A DNA stretch of 64,000 nucleotides, from contig NZ_BMMH01000002.1 in the NCBI RefSeq assembly GCF_014645735.1, positions 744,001 to 808,000 of the forward strand, read 5' to 3'. Within the stretch, counting starts at the first letter, position 1, and each line of letters starts with the position of its first letter. The stretch comes from Nocardia jinanensis. Lineage in GTDB: Bacteria; Actinomycetota; Actinomycetes; Mycobacteriales; Mycobacteriaceae. A program made the position numbers and the translations under genes. Shown piece by piece: positions 32,866 to 41,436 of this stretch. The notes under the pieces were generated by a model that ran no database searches, was not told the origin of the DNA, and worked only from the letters and a program-made list of their open reading frames with translations.

Positions 32866-33368
32866 CGCGCGTCCGTCCGGTCCGGCACCGATACCTTCAG
32901 CACCGAGCCCCATCGTGCCGCGTAGTCCGCGATCGCCGAACTCGTCGCGTACTCCGAATCCAGCAGGTAGAGGCCTGGTGCGGGCAGAGTCGCGCCCAGT
33001 TCCCGCAGCACCTGCTCGAGATACATCGGGGCCATCGCGTGCCCGGGGCCGGCGCCGAGCATGAGTGGGATCGCGACCACATCCCGCAAGCCGGAACCGG
33101 TCGCGAACTGGTCCAGAAAGAGTTTCAATACTCCGGTGAAGCTGCCCTTGAAGGTCGGGCTGGCGAACACCACCAGATCGGACACCCGGGTCTTCTCCAC
33201 GGCGGCGGCGACGCCTTCGTCGCCCCAACCCAGCAGACCCGGCCCCAGGGTGATCACATCGACGATCTCATCGGCGTCGCGGCCGGTTGCCGCGGCCGCC
33301 AGCAGCCGCGCCGCGTCCAATGTTCGCGACTGCGGTTTCGGGTTTCCCGCAACGACGGTTACCTTCAC
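32862..33368 (-). CDS. NAD(P)H-dependent FMN reductase (SsuE/MsuE-like, flavodoxin fold)
   Basis: 168 aa. The flavodoxin-like start KVTVVAGNPKPQSRTLDAARLL and the FMN-binding segment VVFASPTFKGSFTGVLKLFLDQF identify an NADPH-dependent FMN reductase of the group that serves alkanesulfonate monooxygenases. GTG at 33368 with gaggag upstream is preferred over a longer reading. First gene of the reductase/reductase/ribBA operon. Confidence 0.85.
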   Translation of the reverse strand: MKVTVVAGNPKPQSRTLDAARLLAAAATGRDADEIVDVITLGPGLLGWGDEGVAAAVEKTRVSDLVVFASPTFKGSFTGVLKLFLDQFATGSGLRDVVAIPLMLGAGPGHAMAPMYLEQVLRELGATLPAPGLYLLDSEYATSSAIADYAARWGSVLKVSVPDRTDAR

Positions 33369-33779
33369 GACCCACTCCTCGGTACCTCGTCGATCTACTT
33401 GCGACTCCATTGGATACGCAGGCGATGTCGGTGATGAAACCTGCCGGTGGCCGCCTCATTTCGCCGGTCGGTCGCCGAGGAAAGCGCAGGTGAGCGCGGT
33501 GCACCTGCCGGTGGCCGCCAGGAAAAACCTCGTCGGCGCGCGAAACCGCCGGTGCCGTGCGCACAGTCCGGCACCACGATCGCGGTATCCGGGCCGAGAG
33601 GTACCGGGCGTTCGGCCGGCGAGCGGGAAGGCGGTCGCCGAACGGCCGGGTCACCGCCGCCGAGGAACGCCTCGAACAGCGCACCCACCGACCGGCCGGC
33701 GCGCCATCGGGTCGGCCGCGCGGTACGCCGACCCGGCGATCCGCGCACGACGATCGGCCGGCCGGGTATACCGTCGCGC
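33369..33779. other. Intergenic region with a 17-bp direct repeat
   Basis: 411 bp between two minus-strand transcription units; it should hold the promoter of the FMN reductase operon. Frames on both strands have no family similarity. A 17-bp direct repeat (acctgccggtggccgcc) occurs at 33439-33455 and 33503-33519. I found no FMN riboswitch here despite the flavin context. Confidence 0.4.
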
Positions 33780-35456
33780 TCAGTGCCGATCGAGAACGGC
33801 GGCGAAATCGGTCCCGGCAGGCAGGGATCCGTACTGCAGATCACGATCCTCGCCCAGTCGCGCCGCGAGAAACGCCTCCGCGACCGCCGTCGGTGAGTAG
33901 CGCAGCAGCAGTGACGCCTGCAGTCCCAGCGCCATCGACGACGCGACCGCCCGGGCCCGCAACTGCGCCCGGTCCGGCGAGAGCACCGATAGTTCGGTGA
34001 GCGCGGTGCGCATACGGTCGTGCTGACGGTCGAACAGGACGGAGGCACCGCGCGCCCGCGCGAGTTCGGCGTCGAATGCCTGTACCGACTCGGGTTCGCG
34101 GGTCATCGCCCGCAGCACGTCCAGGGCGATGACATTGCCCGACCCCTCCCATACCGCCATGACCGGCTGCTCCCGGTACCGCCGCGCCAGCGGGAACGAT
34201 TCGGTGTAACCGTTACCGCCCAGACATTCGAGGGCCTCGTAGGCGTGGTGCGGGCCGCGTTTGCAGATCCAATATTTCGAGACCGCGGTGGCCAGGCGGC
34301 GGAATGCCTTCTCGCTCGCGTCGGCGTCCGCGTCGTGGGCGCGAGCGAGTCGTAGCGCGGTGACGGTGGCGGCCTCGGATTCGAGCGCGAGATCGGCGGC
34401 GACCGCGGTCATGGCGGGCTGGTCGATCAATGTCGCGCCGAAGGCGGAGCGGTGCCGGATATGCCACAACGCCTCGGCGACGGACTGCCGCATCCCGGCG
34501 GTCGAGCCGTAGACGCAGTCCAGGCGGGTACGGGCGACCATCTCGATGATGGTGCGTACCCCGCGGCCCGGCTCACCGACGAGATAGCCCACGGTGCCGT
34601 CGAGTTCGATCTCCGAGGACGCGTTGGACTTGTTGCCCAGCTTGTCCTTGAGGCGCTGGATCCGGAATACGTTACGCGTGCCGTCCGCGAGCACCCGCGG
34701 TACCAGGAAGCACGACAGGGTCGCCTCATTGCCGGGCAGGTAGGCGTCCTGTGCCTGCGCGAGGATCAGGAATCCGTCGGACATGGGGGCCGAGCAGAAC
34801 CATTTGTGCCCGGTCAGCGACCAATTACCGTCCGAATTCGGGACCGCGCGGGTGGTGTTCACCCGGACGTCGGAGCCACCCTGCTTCTCGGTCATCGCCA
34901 TACCGAAGAGCACACCGGGCTTCTCACCGGGAGGCCGCAGGCGGCCGTCGTAGCCGCGGCTGTAGAGCCGCGGCAACCAGGTCTGCGCGATCTCGGGCGA
35001 GAACTCCAGCGCCGGAACCACCGAGTGGGTCATCGAGACCGGACAGGCATGGCCCGCCTCCACCTGCGAGAACAACATGAATGTCGCGGCTCGCGCGATA
35101 TTCGCACCGGGCTTCGGATCCGCCCATGCCGCGGTATGGGCGCCGTGCGCCACCGCGGCGCCGATGATCCGGTGGTAGGAGGGGTGGTATTCGACCTCGT
35201 CGATCCGGTTGCCGTACCTGTCGTGGGACCGGAAGACCGGGGTGACGGTGTTCGCCAGCTCGGCGTCGTGCTGGAAGGATTCGGTGCCCACCAGCTCGCC
35301 GATGTCGATCAGTGCTTCGGTCGCCCACGCGGCGTCGTGCCGGGAAACTCCCTCGACCAGCGGGATATTCGAGGTGTACTCGTTCACGCCGGTGCGCGGC
35401 GGCGCCTGGTTGAACACCTCATGGGTGCGGAATCCCGCGGGGGCGATGGCTGTCAT
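33780..35456 (-). CDS. aidB: AidB-like acyl-CoA dehydrogenase family protein
   Basis: 558-aa flavoprotein of the acyl-CoA dehydrogenase superfamily, AidB branch, as shown by length, FRTHEVFNQAPPRTGVNEY at the start, AMTEKQGGSDVRVNTTRA, and the C-terminal domain with ALECLGGNGYTESFPLARRYREQPVMAVWEGSGNV. E. coli AidB is induced by alkylating agents and binds DNA; the natural reaction is unresolved. Start overlaps the TetR gene stop by 4 nt, so that regulator probably controls it. Confidence 0.85.
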   Translation of the reverse strand: MTAIAPAGFRTHEVFNQAPPRTGVNEYTSNIPLVEGVSRHDAAWATEALIDIGELVGTESFQHDAELANTVTPVFRSHDRYGNRIDEVEYHPSYHRIIGAAVAHGAHTAAWADPKPGANIARAATFMLFSQVEAGHACPVSMTHSVVPALEFSPEIAQTWLPRLYSRGYDGRLRPPGEKPGVLFGMAMTEKQGGSDVRVNTTRAVPNSDGNWSLTGHKWFCSAPMSDGFLILAQAQDAYLPGNEATLSCFLVPRVLADGTRNVFRIQRLKDKLGNKSNASSEIELDGTVGYLVGEPGRGVRTIIEMVARTRLDCVYGSTAGMRQSVAEALWHIRHRSAFGATLIDQPAMTAVAADLALESEAATVTALRLARAHDADADASEKAFRRLATAVSKYWICKRGPHHAYEALECLGGNGYTESFPLARRYREQPVMAVWEGSGNVIALDVLRAMTREPESVQAFDAELARARGASVLFDRQHDRMRTALTELSVLSPDRAQLRARAVASSMALGLQASLLLRYSPTAVAEAFLAARLGEDRDLQYGSLPAGTDFAAVLDRH

Positions 35457-36139
35457 GAGGGTGTCCCATCGGTATGCGGAGTCGGTTGCGGTGCGTCCGG
35501 GGCGCGGCGGGCCGCGTCACCGGTGTAGTCGATGCCGTGGAAGCAGAACCGCAGGATCGACTCCACGATGCGGCGGTCGTCGGCCTCCTCGTCGGCGGTC
35601 ACGGCGTGGCTCGGGGAGAGCCGGCCGGTGAGTGATTCGCTGACGGCGCCGATCAGCGCTGCCGCGGTGACACCGAGATGCTGGTCCCCGAACACCCCCG
35701 CCTCGATGCCCTCCCGCAGGATCTCGGTGGTCAGCCGGTGGTAGGCGGCCCGGTAGGTCAGGCGCTCGGCTTCGATCCGAGGGTCGACGGGCTCGAACAG
35801 CAGCGACCAGGCCAGTTGCCTGCCGCGGATCGCCCGCATCGCGAACGTCTCGACCAGAGCGCGCACCCGGGCGGGCGCGTCGTCCGCGCGGCTGACCGCC
35901 GCTTCGATCACCGCGAGCTCCTGATCCGCACCGGCCCGGAAGACCGCGGCGAGCAGGTCGGTATTGCCGTCGAAGTAGGAGTACACCGTGCCCACGCTGA
36001 GCCCGCTGCGCTCGGCGATCGCCTTGACGGTGGCGGCGGCGAACCCACCGGTCGCGACCAGTTCGGTGGCTTCTTTCAGGAGCGCGGCCCGCCGCTGCGC
36101 CCGGGCGGCGCGCGTCTTCTCCGTCGGCCGGTACACCAC
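35453..36139 (-). CDS. TetR family regulator
   Basis: 228 aa. The N-terminal helix-turn-helix runs over residues 12-60 (LLKEATELVATGGFAAATVKAIAERSGLSVGTVYSYFDGNTDLLAAVF). The all-helical ligand domain follows. GTG start. A perfect palindrome sits 26 bp upstream, suggesting autoregulation of the tetR-aidB pair. Confidence 0.85.
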   Translation of the reverse strand: MVYRPTEKTRAARAQRRAALLKEATELVATGGFAAATVKAIAERSGLSVGTVYSYFDGNTDLLAAVFRAGADQELAVIEAAVSRADDAPARVRALVETFAMRAIRGRQLAWSLLFEPVDPRIEAERLTYRAAYHRLTTEILREGIEAGVFGDQHLGVTAAALIGAVSESLTGRLSPSHAVTADEEADDRRIVESILRFCFHGIDYTGDAARRAPDAPQPTPHTDGTPS

Positions 36140-36164
36140 TTGCCCGAACTCCCTCCAGTAAGCT

Positions 36165-36180
36165 TTGAATCACGATTCAA
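36165..36180 (-). promoter_or_regulatory. TetR-type operator
   Basis: ttgaatc-ac-gattcaa, 7-bp perfect arms, 26 bp upstream of the tetR start. Its symmetry and position suit a repressor site for the TetR regulator. Confidence 0.6.
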
Positions 36181-36341
36181 TTCTTAGTACGTGAACTGTA
36201 GACCGAAACCCGACCCGCGGCAACGCCCGGAGAAATGGGCGCACTCGACCGACACCGGCGGGACGCCGTCAACCGGTCTCCACCCGCCTACCGGACGGGC
36301 CAGATCCGGGCGCCGCGACCGAGGCGGGCAGAATACCCCTG

Positions 36342-37982
36342 GTGAGCGCAACATTGCAGGCCAGCGGTCTAGCGGCCGGGCACGCCGAACGCACCCTGTT
36401 CGCCGACCTCGACTTCACCCTCGCCCCCGGCGATGTGATCGGTCTGGTGGGCGTCAACGGTGCAGGCAAATCCACCCTGTTGCGGATGCTCGCCGGCGGC
36501 GCCCCGGACGAGGGCACGATCACGCTGAGCCCGCCCGACGCCACCGTCGGCTACCTCGCTCAGGAACCCGAACGCGTCGAGGGCGAGACCGTACTCGGAT
36601 TCCTCGCTCGCCGAACCGGCGTCGCAGCCGCCCAGCAGGTCATGGACGCGGCGGCCGAACGCCTCGGCGACGGCGGCGCCGACGATTACTCCCCCGCGCT
36701 CGAACACTGGCTCGCCCTCGGCGGCGCCGACCTCGATCAGCGGGCCGAGGAGGTCGCCGCCGACCTCGGACTGACCGACAACCTGGCCGGCGGGCTGGAC
36801 ACGCCGATGACGGGCCTGTCCGGCGGACAGGCCGCCCGTGCCGGTCTCGCCTCGGTCCTGCTCTCGCGTTTCGACATCCTGCTGCTCGACGAACCCACCA
36901 ACGACCTCGACCTCGACGGACTCGAACGCCTCGAACGCTTCGTCACCGGTGTCCGGACCCCGCTGATGATCATCAGCCACGACCGGGAGTTCCTGACCCG
37001 CACCGCGAACGGCGTACTCGAACTCGACCTCGCCCAGCAGCAGGTCGGTTTCTACGACGGGGGCTACGACTCCTACCTGACAGAACGCGAGATCGCGCGC
37101 CGCCACGCCCGCGAGGCCTACGACGAATACGCAGATACCAGATCCGGTTTGGAATCCCGGGCGCAGAGGCAACGCAACTGGCTCGAACACGGTGTCCGCA
37201 ACGCGCGCCGCAAGAGCAAGAACGATTCCGACAAGGCCGGCCGCAAAATGCGCGCGGAGTCCACCGAGAAACAAGCCGCCAAAGCCCGCCAGACCCAGCG
37301 GCGTATCGAACGGCTCGACGTGGTCGAGGAGCCGCGCAAGGAATGGGACCTGCGGATGGCGATCGCGACGGCTCCGCGCAGCGGTTCCGTCGTCGCGACC
37401 GCCGGTAATGCCACTGTCACACGGGGCGATTTCACCCTCGGCCCGGTGACCACCCAGATCGAGTGGGCCGACCGCATCGTCCTGGCCGGTCCGAACGGCT
37501 CCGGCAAATCCACCCTGCTCGCCCTGCTGCTCGGCAAGCTCCGCCCTGATTCCGGCACTGCCGCACTCGGTTCGGGAGTGCACGTCGGCGAAGTCGACCA
37601 GGCGCGCGGCCTGTTCCGTGGTGACGCGACCCTCGCCGCCACCTTCGGCGCGGCGATGCCGGACTGGCCCGATGCCGAAGTGCGTACCCTGCTGGCCAAA
37701 TTCGGCCTGCGCGGCCCACACGTCAACCGCGCCTGCGACACCTTGTCTCCCGGGGAGCGCACCCGCGCCGCGCTCGCCCTGCTCCAGGCTCGCGGCGTGA
37801 ACCTGCTCGTCCTCGACGAGCCGACCAACCACCTGGATCTGCCCGCTATCGAACAGCTCGAGCAGGCCGTCGAATCCTTCACCGGCACACTCCTGCTGGT
37901 CACCCACGACCGCCGCATGCTGGACTCCGTGCGCGCGACCCGCCGCTGGCATATGTCCGGCGGACAGCTCACCGAGGAGTAA
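36342..37982 (+). CDS. ABC-F family ATP-binding protein
   Basis: 546 aa, two ATP-binding domains without membrane helices. Domain 1 has Walker A GVNGAGKST and LLLDEPTNDLDL. Domain 2 has GPNGSGKST and LVLDEPTNHLDL. A charged linker (about 250-340) with many Arg/Lys residues forms the arm that inserts into the ribosome in characterised members. ABC-F proteins tune translation or protect ribosomes from antibiotics; which applies here cannot be told. GTG start. A 13-bp hairpin follows the stop. Confidence 0.85.
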   Translation: MSATLQASGLAAGHAERTLFADLDFTLAPGDVIGLVGVNGAGKSTLLRMLAGGAPDEGTITLSPPDATVGYLAQEPERVEGETVLGFLARRTGVAAAQQVMDAAAERLGDGGADDYSPALEHWLALGGADLDQRAEEVAADLGLTDNLAGGLDTPMTGLSGGQAARAGLASVLLSRFDILLLDEPTNDLDLDGLERLERFVTGVRTPLMIISHDREFLTRTANGVLELDLAQQQVGFYDGGYDSYLTEREIARRHAREAYDEYADTRSGLESRAQRQRNWLEHGVRNARRKSKNDSDKAGRKMRAESTEKQAAKARQTQRRIERLDVVEEPRKEWDLRMAIATAPRSGSVVATAGNATVTRGDFTLGPVTTQIEWADRIVLAGPNGSGKSTLLALLLGKLRPDSGTAALGSGVHVGEVDQARGLFRGDATLAATFGAAMPDWPDAEVRTLLAKFGLRGPHVNRACDTLSPGERTRAALALLQARGVNLLVLDEPTNHLDLPAIEQLEQAVESFTGTLLLVTHDRRMLDSVRATRRWHMSGGQLTEE

Positions 37983-38030
37983 CCCACAAAGCCCGCCTCG
38001 GGCTCGGCCACCCGGCCGCGAGGATCAGGA

Positions 38031-38060
38031 GACCGCGAGCCGGTGTCCCGGCTCGCGGTC
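38031..38060. terminator. Bidirectional hairpin between convergent genes
   Basis: gaccgcgagccgg and ccggctcgcggtc form a perfect 13-bp stem with a tgtc loop, between the stops of the ABC-F gene (+) and the GH76-like gene (-). No T-tract on either side. Confidence 0.7.
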
Positions 38061-38083
38061 GTCGCGGTACTCGGAAAGCCCCC

Positions 38084-39286
38084 TCACAATCCGGCGGCGG
38101 TGAGCCGGTAGTCGGCTTCCAGCAGCATCCAGCCGCTCAGCTGTACCGAGAGATCGCGGCTCAGGTTCGACGAGACAGCGGCTGCCGAGTCCGTGAGCAG
38201 GGGAAAGGACTCCGGACGCCCCGGTTCGGTAACCGCGCGGCTCCAGTCCGCGCCGAACAGCGGTAGCCCGTCCACTTCGGCGCGGTTTTCCCAGGCCGCC
38301 CGCGCGGAAGCGCGCACGACTTCCGCGGCGGTGGGGTCGCCCAGCGAAACTGCGGCTACGGCGAGATAGCGCGCGAGAATACCCATGAACAGCCCGGTAT
38401 CGTCCCCCGCGGCCGCGACGATGACTCCCGCGTCCGTGAGCCCGGATTCGGCCGCGGCGACGAGCGCGGCCGCGCGGCGGTAATGCACGGATTCACCGGT
38501 ACGCACGGCCAGTTCGGTTTCGAGTCCGATGGCTACCCCCTGGCAGTAGGTGTAAATCGTACGATCCACTCGTCCACCGGGTTCGTGAACGCCGTCGAGC
38601 ACGAGGCCGCTGCCGTTGTCACGCAACCGTGTGTACAGGAAATCGGCGAGTTGCCGGGCGCGAGCGAGGTCACCCGAACGCACCAGCGCGATACCGGCCG
38701 GACCGTTGGCGGGGGTGTTGTAATAGTCGTCGCCGACCCGCCAGGGCAGCGCGCCGACGGCGGTGTTCCATCCGGCGAGCAATGCGATGCGCAACTCGCC
38801 GACAGCGTCACCGAATCGGACGCCGAGCAACCGGTCGGCCCGTTCCAGCGCCAGCATCAGCCACGCCATATCGTCGTAGTACCGGTTGGTCCAGCCGGTG
38901 AGATTCCGGGTGCGGATACCGCGCGCGAGAGATACGACCCGGTCGATGCGCTCGGGAGTGCGGGCGCGGTGCGCGGCATCGACAGCGCAGTCGAGCAAAT
39001 GGGCCTGCCACCAGTAGTGCCACTGCGCGAACGACTGTCCGGGTAGATAGCCGGGCCAGGTGAGCGTACCCAGCCGCATCCGCCGCATACCCCACAGCGT
39101 TCGCACGTGCCGCGTCACGATCGCCTGTTCCGCCAGGTCCGCCCGCTTCCCGGACTCATCGGGACCGGTCGATATCTGCCGCGTGATCGTTCCCGCCTGT
39201 ATCGGCTGTGCCAGTACGGTGAGCGCGATTCCCGATCCCGCGGCACACAGCACGCTGCGTCGGCTCATCCCCATCCGGCGATCCAT
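38084..39286 (-). CDS. Secreted GH76-like (alpha-1,6-mannanase family) protein
   Basis: About 400 aa. The N-terminus carries a twin-arginine-like signal (SRRSVLCAAGSGIALTVLA) with a likely cleavage after AQPIQA. The body is an alpha/alpha barrel with NRYYDDMAWLMLAL, whose adjacent aspartates (D138, D139) match the catalytic pair of GH76 endo-alpha-1,6-mannanases; YYNTPANGPAGIALVR is also typical. In a mycolate organism the natural target would be mannan or lipomannan of the envelope. Several starts are possible; ATG 39286 is used because ggagga lies upstream of it. Confidence 0.75.
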   Translation of the reverse strand: MDRRMGMSRRSVLCAAGSGIALTVLAQPIQAGTITRQISTGPDESGKRADLAEQAIVTRHVRTLWGMRRMRLGTLTWPGYLPGQSFAQWHYWWQAHLLDCAVDAAHRARTPERIDRVVSLARGIRTRNLTGWTNRYYDDMAWLMLALERADRLLGVRFGDAVGELRIALLAGWNTAVGALPWRVGDDYYNTPANGPAGIALVRSGDLARARQLADFLYTRLRDNGSGLVLDGVHEPGGRVDRTIYTYCQGVAIGLETELAVRTGESVHYRRAAALVAAAESGLTDAGVIVAAAGDDTGLFMGILARYLAVAAVSLGDPTAAEVVRASARAAWENRAEVDGLPLFGADWSRAVTEPGRPESFPLLTDSAAAVSSNLSRDLSVQLSGWMLLEADYRLTAAGL

Positions 39287-39481
39287 CCGCTCGGACTCCT
39301 CCAACTGAACAACGATCCTCGGAGATGGACACCGGACAGCCGGAGCCTATCCCGCCACGGCTCCGGCAGCACGACAGAACTCGACCGCGGTGACCAGCAC
39401 CACCGTCGGCCGACGGCACGTAGTGGGCCACGCACCGTGTCGGGTCACCAGCAAGCTCAGCGGCTCGGCCGCGAATCGGGC

Positions 39482-39512
39482 TTGACCTGGAGTGAGCTCC
39501 AACTTCTAGCCT
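39482..39512 (+). promoter_or_regulatory. MerR-type promoter with 19-bp spacer, probably leaderless
   Basis: ttgacc (39482-39487) and tagcct (39507-39512) are separated by 19 bp, the long spacing typical of promoters activated by MerR proteins. The spacer contains a centred dyad tggag-tgag-ctcca. The ATG of the oxidoreductase lies 7 nt after the -10, so the transcript probably starts at or near the start codon. Confidence 0.5.
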
Positions 39513-39518
39513 GGTGTC

Positions 39519-40367
39519 ATGCGATTCGCGTTCAAGACCTCGCCACAGGACACCACCTGGGCCGATATGCTGGCCGTCTGGCGGGCCGCCGACGATATCG
39601 AGATCTACGAATCCGGATGGACCTTCGACCACTTCTATCCGATCTTCTCCGATTCCACCGGCCCGTGCCTCGAGGGCTGGACCACCTTGACGGCGCTCGC
39701 ACAGGCCACCGAACGCCTGCGTCTCGGCACGATGGTCACCGGCGTGCACTACCGGCATCCCGCGGTGCTGGCCAATATGGCCGCCACCCTCGACGTCATC
39801 TCCGGCGGCCGTCTCGAACTCGGCATCGGCGCCGGCTGGAACGAGGAGGAGTCCGGTGCCTACGGTATTCCGCTCGGCACGATCACCGAACGTCTCGACC
39901 GGTTCGAGGAGGCCTGCCAGGTCCTCATCGGCCTGTTGAGCCGGGAGACCACGGATTTCGACGGCAAGTTCTACCAACTGACCGCCGCCCGGAACGAACC
40001 CAAGGGTCCGCAGCGCCCGCATCCCCCGATCTGCATCGGCGGCAACGGCGAGAAGCGCACCCTCCGCATCACCGCCCGCTACGCCCAGCACTGGAACTTC
40101 GTCAACGGAACCACCGAGGAGTTCGCTCGCAAGCGTGATGTATTGGCAGCCCACTGTGCCGATATCGGTCGCGACCCGAAGGAGATCACGCTCTCGGCGC
40201 AGAAGCGGCTGGACCCGCAGCTCGGCTACGGCGAGCTGATCGACTGGGCGGCCGCGCTGGGCGCGGAGGGCCTGGAACTCGCGATCATCTACCTGCCGCC
40301 GCCGCACGATCCGGCAGTGCTGGAACCGCTGGCCGAGGCCATCCGGGATTCGGGGCTCGCCTCGTGA
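39519..40367 (+). CDS. LLM class oxidoreductase, probably F420-dependent
   Basis: 282 aa, luciferase-like TIM barrel. MRFAFKTSPQDTTWADM at the N-terminus, YESGWTFDHFYP, GTMVTGVHYRHPAVLANMAATLDVISGGRLELGIGAGWN and PPICIGGNGEKRTLRI place it in the F420-dependent actinobacterial branch. Substrate unknown. No ribosome binding site is visible, in keeping with a leaderless message from the MerR-type promoter just upstream. Confidence 0.85.
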   Translation: MRFAFKTSPQDTTWADMLAVWRAADDIEIYESGWTFDHFYPIFSDSTGPCLEGWTTLTALAQATERLRLGTMVTGVHYRHPAVLANMAATLDVISGGRLELGIGAGWNEEESGAYGIPLGTITERLDRFEEACQVLIGLLSRETTDFDGKFYQLTAARNEPKGPQRPHPPICIGGNGEKRTLRITARYAQHWNFVNGTTEEFARKRDVLAAHCADIGRDPKEITLSAQKRLDPQLGYGELIDWAAALGAEGLELAIIYLPPPHDPAVLEPLAEAIRDSGLAS

Positions 40368-40381
40368 ACACGGCATAGCGC

Positions 40382-41296
40382 TCACTCTCGGCCGAGGAGG
40401 GTGCCGCGCTGCTCGTCCAGTACCGACCGGATCGCCGCGACCACCGCGGCGACTTCCGGACGGCGCAGCGTCTCGGCACGGGCGACCAGCCAGTAGCCGA
40501 GAGTCACGGCCACCGAATCCGCCAGGACGCGTACCAGATCGGGGTGACGGTCGGCCATGAAACAGGGCAGCAGGCCCAGTCCGGCGGATGCGCGCGTCGC
40601 CTCGACGTGCACAAAAACATTTGTCGAGGTAACGGATTCGCGCATACCGGGGACGAATCCGGAGGCCAGGTCGAGGTCGTCGACCCGGAGCATGGAATCG
40701 ATGAAGTACACCAGCGGGTACCCGGCCAGATCCTCGACCGTCGCGGGAGCATCGTGTTCACGCAGGTATTCGCTGGATCCGTAGAGGCCTAGACGGTAGT
40801 CCGCCAGCTGAGTGGCTGTTGCCCGGCGCACCTGTGGCTCGCCGACGACGATCTCGAGATCGAGCCCGGAACGATGTTGCGACGCCCGCCTGGTGGTCGC
40901 CACGATCTCGACCGCCACGTTCGGATGATCCCGCCGCACCCGTGCCGCCGCGGGCGCGGCGATATAGGCGCTGAAGCCGTCGGTCGCCGAGATCCGGACC
41001 ACGCCCTCCAGTAGCCGGTTTCCGTCCGCGTCCGCCGCGAGCGATTTCACCGCCGACTCCACCGCCTCGGCCGCGGCCAGCGCTTCCCGGCCGAGATCGG
41101 TCAGTTCCCAGCCGCCGGTCACCCGCGTGAGTACCCGGCCGCCGAGGGTCTGCTCCAGCCCGGCGATCCGCCGGGAGATGGTGGTGTGGTTCAGGCCGAG
41201 TTCCTCGGCCGCGGTCACGAATCGGCCGGAACGCCCGACGGCCAGGAGTACCAGAAGGTCGTCCGCGCTGGGACGACCCGAAAACGCCGTGCTCAT
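40382..41296 (-). CDS. LysR family regulator
   Basis: About 304 aa. The N-terminal winged helix (ADDLLVLLAVGRSGRFVTAAEELGLNHTTISRRIAGLEQTLG) is followed by a periplasmic-binding-like effector domain (about 90-300). It faces away from the ketone-body transporter operon with about 140 bp between, so it is the natural regulator of that operon. The start could also be 13 codons upstream; neither has a good ribosome binding site. Confidence 0.8.
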   Translation of the reverse strand: MSTAFSGRPSADDLLVLLAVGRSGRFVTAAEELGLNHTTISRRIAGLEQTLGGRVLTRVTGGWELTDLGREALAAAEAVESAVKSLAADADGNRLLEGVVRISATDGFSAYIAAPAAARVRRDHPNVAVEIVATTRRASQHRSGLDLEIVVGEPQVRRATATQLADYRLGLYGSSEYLREHDAPATVEDLAGYPLVYFIDSMLRVDDLDLASGFVPGMRESVTSTNVFVHVEATRASAGLGLLPCFMADRHPDLVRVLADSVAVTLGYWLVARAETLRRPEVAAVVAAIRSVLDEQRGTLLGRE

Positions 41297-41436
41297 ATCT
41301 GCATTTTTGCACATCACTGCTGCGGAAGTGGTCATTGCGGCGCCTTACCTCTGCACGAATACTCGAGACAGCCGTTTATTGTGGGGGCCGTCACATCGAG
41401 TCCGACGTGTGGCCCCAGGCACGAAGGAGTAGTGCG

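Noticed and set aside
33439-33519. 17-bp direct repeats as an attachment site or mobile-element footprint
   Set aside because: Only two copies 64 bp apart, no integrase or target duplication nearby. Kept as a plain repeat only.
33369-33779. FMN riboswitch upstream of the flavin operon
   Set aside because: A short accggcggt stretch occurs on the minus strand, but the other conserved RFN segments and helices are missing.
36302-36341. Upstream start for the ABC-F gene
   Set aside because: The in-frame sequence before the GTG at 36342 has no ABC-F similarity; the protein aligns from its ATLQASGLAAGHAERTLF start.
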